38,072 bases of DNA from a virus (IMGVR_UViG_3300047550_000638:1-38072); one strand, 5' to 3'; shown: positions 31,656-37,999, numbered from the stretch's first letter. Notes: generated by a model not told the origin, from the letters alone. A program made the numbers and translations.

Positions 31656-33250
31656 TACGCAGCCACCGTGGCCCCAGTATCGACAGCACGCCAAGCCGTA
31701 CCGTCGCTGAACACCAGCACTCCTGTGCCAGCACCAGCTCCTTCTCCGTTCTTCCGCCCGTTCGTAGCGAAGTAGGTGTCCCCTGCCAGATGCACTGCAG
31801 GGAGAGCAGCCACCGTACTGGTAGGCAGGCGCACTCGCACACCTGCCGTCAGTCGAGTGGCGTCCATTGCCCAGACAGCCACGCTGTTGATGAAGTCGGT
31901 CTTGGTGTTGGTGGATCGCGTGTACGCCGTGTAGTCGTTTGCGTCCCACACCAGCAACGGATCGGTGCCCGACAGCCCGAAGTAGGCGTTGCTGTCCAGC
32001 GCCACACGTGGCGTCTTGCACCACACATTGCCCGTGGTTTCACCCAACGTGTTGCTGGACAGGTCCGTCGCTCCACCAAACAGCACCACTCCACCCAGTG
32101 CTTCGATGCCGTAGCGGGTGTTGCCCCGACTCTTGCCACCTAGCACACGCACTTCGTAGCTGTTGATGGTGGCCCCCACTCGGATGCCACTGCCCGTGGC
32201 TCCCAAGACGTAGGGGGTGGCGATGTCGTAGTCGGAGCCTGTGGTGATGTCAATCGCGTGCGTACCGCAGTAGTCGATTTCGACGTGCTTAAACTTGCCA
32301 ATGGCAGGTACTGTGCCGCCACTCGTGTTGCGGACAATGACGCCGTAGCCGTTGGCTGCAGAGACAGACGCTCCACAGACAATGCCCAATTTCTGAGCCG
32401 TCAGGCTGTGGCAGTTGCCATCCCAGTCCAGCCCATACTGCCCCGCACCAACACTGAAGACAGCTTCACCGATGTTGAGGATGTCAGACCGCACTACCGT
32501 CGTGCCGTACCAGGTGATGCCGTAGCCACGACACGCCCCATACATCCACTCAATGGTGGTGTGGTTGGCTCCGGTGACATACACCCCGTTGAGCACATCC
32601 TTGGCGTAGAGACGAATGCGAGCGCGATGGGCAGTGTCCACCTTGACAGCCACTCCCGTGTGAGCAGCCGAGTCGACGACAACATCCACCACAGCACCCA
32701 GACAACCTCCCGTCACTACAACACCACAGTTGCCCGAGGGTTTGAGGACACCCCCACCCATCAGCCATTGGTAGTTGGTGGTGATGGAGAGGTTGGAGTT
32801 GAAGAGGTAGGTGCGACCAGGGGTGAGGAGGACACGCTTGCCTGTAGCTAGCGCGTTAGTGAGAGCGGTGGTGTCATTAGCGGTGCCGTCCCCCACTGCA
32901 CCGAAGTCTTCAGGGCTCACCCATTCCCCGAGCTTAGCTGACATGGTGCGACTGACAGCTCCTGTGCCAGAGGCTGTGTAGGTGCCAGCAGAAGCGTTGA
33001 AGCTAGCTAGGGAGGTGGTTGCATATGCATCGAGCTGTCGCTTAGTGACAGGCTCTCCCCCATTCTCCGCATCCTGTAGGTTGATGATGCGGTGGCTGTT
33101 CATATCCAGATCAGATGCCATGTAGTTGGGACTAACACCGTCCCGCGACACAACACTGTCTAGGAAATCAACGATTGCCTGGAAGTTGGCATTGATTGTG
33201 GAGGTAGCACCATATCCTCCTGTAATGGAGGAGAGGGATAGCTTAGACAT
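31655..33250 (-). CDS. Tailspike 1, pectate-lyase-like beta-helix
   Basis: 531 residues from ATG 33250, which lies five bases after a palindrome. The N-terminal adaptor (SITGGYGATSTINANF, IVDFLDSVVSRDG, LDMNSHRIINLQDA, EPVTKRQLDAYA) matches that of the downstream spike. Then comes VSPEDFGAVGDGTANDTTALTNAL, the signature of pectate-lyase-like tailspikes, and a long beta-helix. It would recognise or depolymerise capsule or LPS. It is the first gene of the late block. Confidence 0.82.
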   Translation of the reverse strand: MSKLSLSSITGGYGATSTINANFQAIVDFLDSVVSRDGVSPNYMASDLDMNSHRIINLQDAENGGEPVTKRQLDAYATTSLASFNASAGTYTASGTGAVSRTMSAKLGEWVSPEDFGAVGDGTANDTTALTNALATGKRVLLTPGRTYLFNSNLSITTNYQWLMGGGVLKPSGNCGVVVTGGCLGAVVDVVVDSAAHTGVAVKVDTAHRARIRLYAKDVLNGVYVTGANHTTIEWMYGACRGYGITWYGTTVVRSDILNIGEAVFSVGAGQYGLDWDGNCHSLTAQKLGIVCGASVSAANGYGVIVRNTSGGTVPAIGKFKHVEIDYCGTHAIDITTGSDYDIATPYVLGATGSGIRVGATINSYEVRVLGGKSRGNTRYGIEALGGVVLFGGATDLSSNTLGETTGNVWCKTPRVALDSNAYFGLSGTDPLLVWDANDYTAYTRSTNTKTDFINSVAVWAMDATRLTAGVRVRLPTSTVAALPAVHLAGDTYFATNGRKNGEGAGAGTGVLVFSDGTAWRAVDTGATVAA

Positions 33251-33254
33251 GTGG

Positions 33255-33266
33255 GTTCTTAAGAAC
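33255..33266. repeat. Palindrome GTTCTTAAGAAC, just before tailspike 1
   Basis: Perfect match in the ribosome-binding region, four bases from the minus-strand ATG. Confidence 0.9.
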
Positions 33267-33278
33267 CTCTTGTTGTTT

Positions 33279-33302
33279 GCCCCCTCCCTAGGGGTCGGGG
33301 GC
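33279..33302 (-). other. Late-mRNA leader hairpin
   Basis: GCCCCC and GGGGGC pair, with an inner CCC/GGG, about 30 bases upstream of the tailspike 1 start and downstream of the late promoter-like element. There is no T-run, so it is a leader structure rather than a terminator; it may protect the 5' end of late mRNA. Confidence 0.5.
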
Positions 33303-33344
33303 ATATAGGTGTGTATAGACCCCGGAGGGCTTATGCCCGTATTC

Positions 33345-33371
33345 GACAACAAAACTTAAGAAAAGTTCCCT
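33345..33371 (-). promoter_or_regulatory. Late promoter-like element A, before the tailspike-led block
   Basis: Minus strand: AGGGAACTTTT, six variable bases, TTTTGTTGTC, 23/27 identical to element B at 22285-22311. It holds GGAACTT, 15 bases and GTCGAA, close to the sigma-E consensus. Expected transcription start is about 33335, giving a leader near 85 bases to the spike 1 ATG. It lies back to back with a plus-strand promoter. Confidence 0.7.
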
Positions 33372-33377
33372 TGACTA

Positions 33378-33406
33378 TTGACAATTTTTGCAAATGGGAA
33401 TAATTT
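33378..33406 (+). promoter_or_regulatory. Sigma70-like promoter directed into the non-coding region
   Basis: TTGACA at 33378-33383 is a perfect -35. A -10 is either TAATTT after 17 bases or AATAAT after 15 in the sequence GAATAATTTTT. The area is A/T-rich against a GC-richer background. It would drive the candidate non-coding RNA and possibly the early genes by read-through. Confidence 0.6.
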
Positions 33407-33409
33407 TTA

Positions 33410-34092
33410 GGGGCTTCTGAATTTTAGTTAGCGATTTGTAAGGGGCAAGTGCACTCAGAAAGACGGACCCCGGCCCCCTGCCTACGGGTGCCTCGCGCAT
33501 GACGCGCAGCCCTGCGGGCGCAGAATGCAGGCGCATGTAACACGTGATCGCACTGCCGAGCTGGCGAGCAATCACGTGCGTAACAGAAGTACAACAACAA
33601 CAACAAGAGTACTGTAATGGTTCTTAGAAACATTCCTTTACTACCACTCCGGGCAGTAGTTGTTCTACTACTAGTAGCTGTTTGTTTATACAGCACATTC
33701 TGTGCCAGTCCCGCCGCAGCTTCGCTGCGATGTCATTCCCCGCCTTGTCAGTAGCGTAGCTACTGCCTCAGTAGTCCTGCCAGATGGGTTAGCAGCCCGC
33801 CGATAGCTGCCTTCGGCAAGGGTTGTGCCAGCCTTTTTCAGCAGTGCTTTAGCACTGCTGTGGGCCTTGTCGTGCCGTCGATTGGCACCGATGTGGCATG
33901 GCAATAGCAAAGCTATTGCTACACACGCGGTTCTAACAACATCTATGACAGAGAAGACCGAAGGTCTGAACTGGCATTGATGTTGTGAACACAGCAATCA
34001 ATAAAGCTCTGCACTCAAAAAGGATCTACACCCAAACAACTCTAAAAGCATAAAAACGCCTCCCAACAAGTTGTGAGGAAGGCGTTTTTATA
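33410..34092 (+). ncRNA. Candidate large structured non-coding RNA (about 680 nt)
   Basis: No convincing ORF lies here. A sigma70-like promoter precedes it and a strong terminator closes it. It is filled with short perfect stem-loops: CACGTGAT/ATCACGTG (33541-33578), GCACA-TTC-TGTGC (33693-33705), CGCAGC-TTC-GCTGCG (33715-33729), CAGTAGC-GTA-GCTACTG (33749-33765), CAGCAGTGC-TTTA-GCACTGCTG (33839-33860), GTGCC/GGCAC (33872-33888), GCAATAGC-AAA-GCTATTGC (33901-33919) and ACAACATC/GATGTTGT (33936-33987) enclosing AGACC-GAA-GGTCT. TGCACTCA at 33450 and again near 34010 can pair with TGAGTGCA at 34102-34109, closing the ends. Phages are known to carry large ornate RNAs (GOLLD, ROOL), but I see no specific match. 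An origin of replication is another possibility. Confidence 0.5.
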
Positions 34093-34114
34093 AGAGTTGT
34101 TTGAGTGCAGATCC
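34008..34114 (+). repeat. Long imperfect inverted repeat with alternative pairing
   Basis: Arms 34022-34043 and 34093-34114 are complementary at 20 of 22 positions and flank the terminator stem. A second left arm, TCTGCACTCAAA (34008-34019), pairs perfectly with TTTGAGTGCAGA (34100-34111), so two mutually exclusive folds share one right arm. Confidence 0.75.
34050..34091 (+). terminator. Strong rho-independent (bidirectional) terminator
   Basis: ATAAAAACGCCT and AGGCGTTTTTAT form a perfect 12-bp stem with an 18-base loop; the T-run is part of the stem, so it can work on either strand. No minus-strand gene lies to its right, so its main job is probably to end the transcript from about 33410. 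Confidence 0.85.
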
Positions 34115-34131
34115 CAAAATGGAGCGATGCG

Positions 34132-34350
34132 ATGGCAATGGTCATGAACTATGCAGGGTTCGCCGATCTCACGGCGAAGCCGCTCAGCGGTAAGGCGAAG
34201 GCTCAGCGCAACAACAACTGGGCCTGGCGTCCTCCGAAGGAGCAGCCCAAGCGTAAGACGGGCAGTGGCTTCGCCAAGGACAGACTCGATGCCCTGTGTG
34301 GCGCTGTCGCTCCGAAGGAGCGGTATGCCAAGCGGTGGGCAGCGAAGTAG
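34132..34350 (+). CDS. Small very basic protein, unknown
   Basis: 72 residues from ATG 34132, chosen because GGAG lies seven bases upstream. After a hydrophobic start (AMVMNYAGFADL) it is rich in Lys, Arg, Pro and Trp (NNNWAWRPPKEQPKRK; KERYAKRW). It could bind nucleic acid. The DNA includes two GAA-loop hairpins (CTCC-GAA-GGAG; CGCTCC-GAA-GGAGCG), so RNA structure may be selected here as well. Unrecognised. Confidence 0.45.
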   Translation: MAMVMNYAGFADLTAKPLSGKAKAQRNNNWAWRPPKEQPKRKTGSGFAKDRLDALCGAVAPKERYAKRWAAK

Positions 34351-34394
34351 CAGTCCACTGCGTGAAGGGCGAAAGCCCTTTGCAGAGTGGATTG
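34351..34394 (+). other. 44-nt composite stem-loop after the small basic gene
   Basis: Outer arms CAGTCCACT / AGTGGATTG pair with one G-U. Inside, AAGGGC and GCCCTT pair around a GAAA (GNRA) tetraloop. No T-run. It resembles a small structured RNA element or a stabilising 3' end. Confidence 0.6.
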
Positions 34395-34764
34395 ACCCGG
34401 CGAGTTCGGGGCGGTGATCCGGTTCTTAGGAACATCGCAGCTCGCTAGGCCCGTGAGATGGGGGCCGACATAAGCCCGTCTCTGACCACGCCCCATGCTT
34501 CAGGTAGGCGCTGTGCCGCACGGTCTGGCAAACCGGACGGATCCACACAGGAACAGCTTACACCCGCTAAGGCTCGGTCAAGCCAATGGCTCGCACTGTT
34601 AGTGGCGCTGTGGACAGCGGTTCAAGACTGTCGTGGTGGGTGCATCGACGGTGCCAGTCTCCGAGTCCCGGATGTAACGGGAACGGTATGGCGAGCGGTG
34701 GATGCCGCTACCTGCGCAGTGACAGTGTGCAGATAGCAGCACCCACTCACAACTGGAGACGAAC
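34395..34764 (+). other. 370-bp stretch without a convincing gene
   Basis: It contains a perfect palindrome (34422-34433) and one open frame of 92 codons (34458-34736). That frame lacks a Shine-Dalgarno and encodes a Cys/Arg/Thr-rich sequence unlike its neighbours, so I do not call it a gene. The final bases (CTGGAGACGAAC) are the ribosome-binding site of the next gene. A structured leader is the likeliest content. Confidence 0.4.
34422..34433. repeat. Palindrome GTTCTTAGGAAC, in non-coding DNA
   Basis: Perfect match in the 370-bp stretch without a clear gene, 27 bases after the composite stem-loop. Confidence 0.9.
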
Positions 34765-35256
34765 ATGCATGAACTCTTCAAGAATGCGGTGACGACGGCC
34801 AAGGGACTGGATCGCAAGGGCACGTCAATGTGGGAAGACCTCGTGAATTTCTCGGTCACCGTCGAAGGGGACCGCAAGGCACTGGATGCCTCGTTCAAGA
34901 AGCAGGAACGCGAAGCGGTCATCGAAGTGAAGTACGAGATGGACAAGAACTCTACCTACCGTGCGATCAAGAGCGTGATTGGCAAGGCACGCGAGCTGGA
35001 CGTGCTCCTCATCATCGACGGGAAGGTGCGTGGCAAGACCGAAGTCGAGAAGGAATGCAAGGCGAAGGCGGAAGAGACGGCGAAGCCGAAGTCTGAACTG
35101 GACAAGTTCAAGTCCACGATGAACACCGCGAACGCGATTGCGGACAAGCTCGAAGCGAAGGATGCGGTGATGGCAGCCGCACTCGTGCAGGACTTGCTCG
35201 CCAAACTGGTGGAGATGTGCAAGCCCTCGCTTGCAGCCACCGGTACGAATGGGTAG
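34765..35256 (+). CDS. Helical early protein, unknown
   Basis: 163 residues, ATG with GGAG eight bases upstream. Highly charged and helical: KKQEREAVIEVKYEMDKNS, then VEKECKAKAEETAKPKSELDKF and ALVQDLLAKLVEMC. No membrane segment or enzyme motif. Its isolated position with a terminator after it suggests a separately controlled early gene. Function unknown. Confidence 0.7.
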   Translation: MHELFKNAVTTAKGLDRKGTSMWEDLVNFSVTVEGDRKALDASFKKQEREAVIEVKYEMDKNSTYRAIKSVIGKARELDVLLIIDGKVRGKTEVEKECKAKAEETAKPKSELDKFKSTMNTANAIADKLEAKDAVMAAALVQDLLAKLVEMCKPSLAATGTNG

Positions 35257-35262
35257 TGACAC

Positions 35263-35286
35263 ACGGGGCGAAAGCCCCGTCCCTTT
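35263..35286 (+). terminator. GNRA-capped terminator hairpin
   Basis: ACGGGGC and GCCCCGT pair around GAAA, followed by CCCTTT. It begins seven bases after the preceding stop codon and directly before a palindrome. The T-run is weak, so termination may be partial. Confidence 0.55.
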
Positions 35287-35298
35287 GTTCCTAAGAAC
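35287..35298. repeat. Palindrome GTTCCTAAGAAC, after a terminator
   Basis: Perfect match immediately downstream of the GNRA-capped hairpin. Confidence 0.9.
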
Positions 35299-35445
35299 AC
35301 GGCCTTACGTTTTGCAAAGCTGTAGGTGAGCGGATACCAGCCCCTAACCTGTACGTGGGGTGGAAAACCAAGCAATAACACTACGCCGGAGAGCAACCGG
35401 CACAGACATGGAACTCTAGCCTCAATTGGTAAGGCACCAAGACGA

Positions 35446-35553
35446 ATGAAAGTCCTGCTCACTGTAGTGATTGCTGCCCTCCTCTACTGCGGGTGGGCAG
35501 CAACGCAGCAAGCCGTAACACATATGCAACGTATCCATTCCCGCTACATGTAA
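35446..35553 (+). CDS. Small membrane or secreted peptide
   Basis: 35 residues from ATG 35446. The N-terminus KVLLTVVIAALLYCGWAATQQ is a membrane or signal-like segment with a possible lipobox-like LLYCG, followed by a short polar tail. A longer frame from GTG 35326 has no support. AAGG lies 11 bases before the ATG. It may act in superinfection control or lysis. Unrecognised. Confidence 0.5.
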   Translation: MKVLLTVVIAALLYCGWAATQQAVTHMQRIHSRYM

Positions 35554-35563
35554 CGGAGACGCC

Positions 35564-35974
35564 ATGAACCAAGCAGCAATAGAAGCAAGCAAGGCACGCA
35601 GTGCAGTGAAGAGGGAGTCACGGGAAAGACAACGTGCGATGGACATTGAACTCAAGCAGTTCCACAACAACCGAGTGCAGGACATGGTGAAGCGTAATGG
35701 AGTGAGCTTCGTCCACGTTCGTGACTACAACTACGAGGGGCAGTACATGTCACGGGGTGGTGCCACTGTAGCCTGGCACCGTGCTGGTCCCAACCGCATC
35801 GTCGCTAGCGTGGCGCAGTGTCACCCGAAGGACCACTACTGCAAGTGGATGGGCCGGAGCGTGGCATGCCGTGCCATGCGTGAGGGTGATTCGATCCAGC
35901 TCACTGTTCCTAAGAACAAGAGTGTGCCGGAAGTTCTTTATCGTATGTTCAAACAGGTGATCAACCATGCCTAA
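35564..35974 (+). CDS. Early protein, unknown
   Basis: 136 residues with GGAG seven bases upstream. The N-terminal 40 residues are a basic helix (KARSAVKRESRERQRAMDIELKQF). The rest has strand-like segments (GATVAWHRAGPNRIVASVAQC) with several His and Cys (CHPKDHYCKW) that might bind metal. A palindrome (35906-35917) encodes VPKN near the end. It overlaps the next gene by 8 bases. Confidence 0.65.
   Translation: MNQAAIEASKARSAVKRESRERQRAMDIELKQFHNNRVQDMVKRNGVSFVHVRDYNYEGQYMSRGGATVAWHRAGPNRIVASVAQCHPKDHYCKWMGRSVACRAMREGDSIQLTVPKNKSVPEVLYRMFKQVINHA
35906..35917. repeat. Palindrome GTTCCTAAGAAC, inside an early gene
   Basis: Perfect match; encodes VPKN in frame. Confidence 0.9.
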
Positions 35975-36290
35975 GCCAGACATTGAAGTGACGTACGCAG
36001 GGAAGCAGCACATCTTCATGATTGACGGGAACGTGGAACTGCTGAGTGACACGCAGTGCCGCATCCTTGCAATGGCTGCTGCCCAGTTCTTCAGCCGCAA
36101 GGAGAATGATCCCGAGCTGGTGCGTCTGGTTGCGATCGCAATGCAGATCGATCCGCTGCAAGCGGTGGCTTTGCTGTATGCCATCCGGGATCTGATCGAA
36201 GAGGGTGCCAAGGCTGTTGCCGAGGAAGCTCTTAAGAACGAGGGTGCATCAACTGAAACCAAGCCTGCTGAAGTACAAACCGCAGGCTAG
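35967..36290 (+). CDS. Early helical protein, unknown
   Basis: 107 residues, ATG preceded by AGGTGA. The start IEVTYAGKQHIFMIDGNVELLS is strand-like; the rest is helical (ELVRLVAIAMQIDPLQAVALLYAIRDLIEEGAKAVAEEAL). No motif recognised. A one-mismatch palindrome copy is at 36228-36239. Confidence 0.65.
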   Translation: MPKPDIEVTYAGKQHIFMIDGNVELLSDTQCRILAMAAAQFFSRKENDPELVRLVAIAMQIDPLQAVALLYAIRDLIEEGAKAVAEEALKNEGASTETKPAEVQTAG

Positions 36291-36320
36291 CGGATGGGGG
36301 TGCACCCTCACCCCATTCGC
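36290..36320 (+). other. Intergenic stem-loop
   Basis: GCGGATGGGG pairs with CCCCATTCGC (one G-U) around an 11-base loop, starting at the last base of the preceding stop codon. No T-run follows. Likely an mRNA-processing or stabilising structure. Confidence 0.55.
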
Positions 36321-36347
36321 AACTGTTCAACAACACGGAGTAATGAC

Positions 36348-36536
36348 ATGCAGAATGTGAAGATGGAAGTGCAAGGCGACACGCTGATCATCGCGGTGGA
36401 CCTGAAGGCTGTGCCCACCCCGAGCAAGAGCGGCGAGACGATGGTGCTTGCCTCAACCAAGGGCAACGCCAAGGTTCCCGGTGCAGATGACGCACTGCGG
36501 GTTGGTCTGAACGTGTTCCAGTACAAGCCGAGGTGA
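36348..36536 (+). CDS. Conserved small phage protein, unknown
   Basis: 62 residues from ATG 36348 with GGAG upstream. The pattern QGDTLIIAVDLKAVPTPSKSGETMVLASTKGN, then VGLNVF, is one I recognise from small, strand-rich phage proteins of unknown role. Its stop overlaps the GTG of the next gene. Confidence 0.65.
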   Translation: MQNVKMEVQGDTLIIAVDLKAVPTPSKSGETMVLASTKGNAKVPGADDALRVGLNVFQYKPR

Positions 36537-37069
36537 GTGACAAACCTACTGCTGTACCGCCCCGTGTTGCTGCGTTCCTGAATACACACAGCATTGTGCA
36601 CGGGGTGGAGGAACAGATGAAAGCGCCCCGGTTTGTGATGAGCAAACTGGGGTGTTTCATTTGGAACAGGGTGTTCAGTTGCATTGGATTCCCACACGTC
36701 AACTTCCTGGATGCAAAGGACGAGAAAGGTAACAACGTCTATCGCCTCGACTTCGTAGTGTTCGGCATTCGTACTCACTACATCTGTTTCACGCCAGTGA
36801 TGGCCCACACCGTGGGCTTTCTGCTGTTTGCGTTGACGGAGGGTGGTGACAAGCCGAGGGACATTACGTTGTTGAGTGAGCAGGGACTCATGCACATCCC
36901 CAAGTGGGCCATGCGTGAGGTGCTTGACCATCTGCGCTCCATCTGTAATGCCAACGAGGCGCAGCTCGAATCATTCCGGGCTGAGTTGCACCGTCTGATG
37001 GAAGAAGAGGAACCCGTTCTTACCACGCAAGACATCATCAAAGCTGGCAAAGAACCCACGCTTCACTAA
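36533..37069 (+). CDS. Early protein, unknown
   Basis: 178 residues, GTG start overlapping the previous stop (GTGA). Central strands (NVYRLDFVVFGIRTHYICFTPV) and a C-terminal acidic helix (NEAQLESFRAELHRLMEEEEPVL). A moderately hydrophobic stretch (VGFLLFALTEGG) is too short for a clear membrane span. No family recognised. Confidence 0.65.
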   Translation: MSDKPTAVPPRVAAFLNTHSIVHGVEEQMKAPRFVMSKLGCFIWNRVFSCIGFPHVNFLDAKDEKGNNVYRLDFVVFGIRTHYICFTPVMAHTVGFLLFALTEGGDKPRDITLLSEQGLMHIPKWAMREVLDHLRSICNANEAQLESFRAELHRLMEEEEPVLTTQDIIKAGKEPTLH

Positions 37070-37141
37070 GCAGTAGCTGGTAGATGTACACGTCACCAGC
37101 GTCATGAAGTAAACACAAACAATAAGCAATGGGATTCAATC

Positions 37142-37465
37142 ATGACGAACGACGTTCGCTTTATTCATTTGCGTACTCGCACTAACGGTGTAGCTCAACA
37201 GAAAGGTGGATACACCATCGCTTGCAAGAAGCGGGACGATGGCAACTGGGCACTGACCATCTGTCAGTGCAACAGCAATCAGACGTATGACGGGAAGCTC
37301 GGGGAGAAGGTAGCCGCTGCTCGCATGAAGCGTGGTCAATACTTCGTGCAGAGTGATGCGGACATGCAAGCCACACTCAACACGCTGCACGCCAAGTTGT
37401 GCACGGGGACCGTGCCTCGCCTCAATCTGGATGAGGTCACCGAACCTGCCAAGCTTGCAGCCTAG
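37142..37465 (+). CDS. Early protein, unknown
   Basis: 107 residues. The sequence is mainly strand-forming and basic at the start (VRFIHLRTRTNGVAQQKGGYTIACKKRDDGNWALTIC), helical later (DADMQATLNTLHAKLC). Only a weak GGGA precedes the ATG. Its TAG stop begins the palindrome at 37465-37476. Confidence 0.6.
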   Translation: MTNDVRFIHLRTRTNGVAQQKGGYTIACKKRDDGNWALTICQCNSNQTYDGKLGEKVAAARMKRGQYFVQSDADMQATLNTLHAKLCTGTVPRLNLDEVTEPAKLAA

Positions 37466-37476
37466 TTCTTAGGAAC
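37465..37476. repeat. Palindrome GTTCTTAGGAAC, between two early genes
   Basis: Perfect match; begins on the last base of a TAG stop and supplies the AGGA ribosome-binding core for the ATG at 37481. Confidence 0.9.
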
Positions 37477-37480
37477 AAGC

Positions 37481-37999
37481 ATGGAAGATGAGTCGTCGTT
37501 GTACGAAGCGTGTGTCGGTTACATCGTAGGCGAGCAGTCAGCTAACAACTCGTGGGCTACGGTGTGCCGACACGTTGACAAACTTGTGCGAGAAGGGCAT
37601 CCGCGAAATGAAATCGCGGACACGCTCACTGCGGTAGAGCAGCAGGTGTGTGCCGACTTTGGTCGGAAAAAACCACCGGGTGCATGGCGTAGTGCGAAGA
37701 GTGTGGCGCTGTCTGCTGTCACCTTGGGTGTACCGCTAGTGGTGAACGGTGAGGTGCAAGGCAAGACTGCGGTGAGCAAGGCGAACAAGGAGCAGAGCGC
37801 ACTCCTGGTTGGTCCTGCGTCAACGCCCTCTTCTACATCTATACCGTACACGCATGTGTTCGAGTTGGTACACAAAGCAGTCCAACACATTTCACTCTTC
37901 TATCCACACACGCTCAACGACATAGAACGGTTGGCGCTAGGCAACATGGTGAAGGCGTTAAACGAGGTGTGTAAAGACAAGGGAATCACGCATGCTTAA
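37481..37999 (+). CDS. Early protein, unknown
   Basis: 172 residues. The only ribosome-binding sequence is the AGGA inside the palindrome GTTCTTAGGAAC, correctly spaced at six to seven bases from the ATG. The N-terminal 60 residues are helical (EACVGYIVGEQSANNSWATVCRHVDKLVREG); a Ser/Thr/Pro linker leads to a C-terminal helical part. No motif recognised. It overlaps the following gene by 8 bases. Confidence 0.65.
   Translation: MEDESSLYEACVGYIVGEQSANNSWATVCRHVDKLVREGHPRNEIADTLTAVEQQVCADFGRKKPPGAWRSAKSVALSAVTLGVPLVVNGEVQGKTAVSKANKEQSALLVGPASTPSSTSIPYTHVFELVHKAVQHISLFYPHTLNDIERLALGNMVKALNEVCKDKGITHA

Noticed and set aside
33591-33606. CAA repeat suggesting a CRISPR or microsatellite
   Set aside because: A short run of CAA only, forming the loop of an AGTAC/GTACT hairpin; no repeat-spacer pattern is present anywhere in the window.
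33693-34322. N4-type virion RNA polymerase promoters
   Set aside because: The hairpins have three-base loops, but their loops (TTC, GTA, AAA, GAA) differ from the N4 AAG/AGG loops and no virion RNA polymerase motif was seen in the large virion proteins.
35326-35445. N-terminal extension of the 35-residue membrane peptide
   Set aside because: The extension from GTG 35326 reads like translated non-coding DNA and would hide the signal-like segment.
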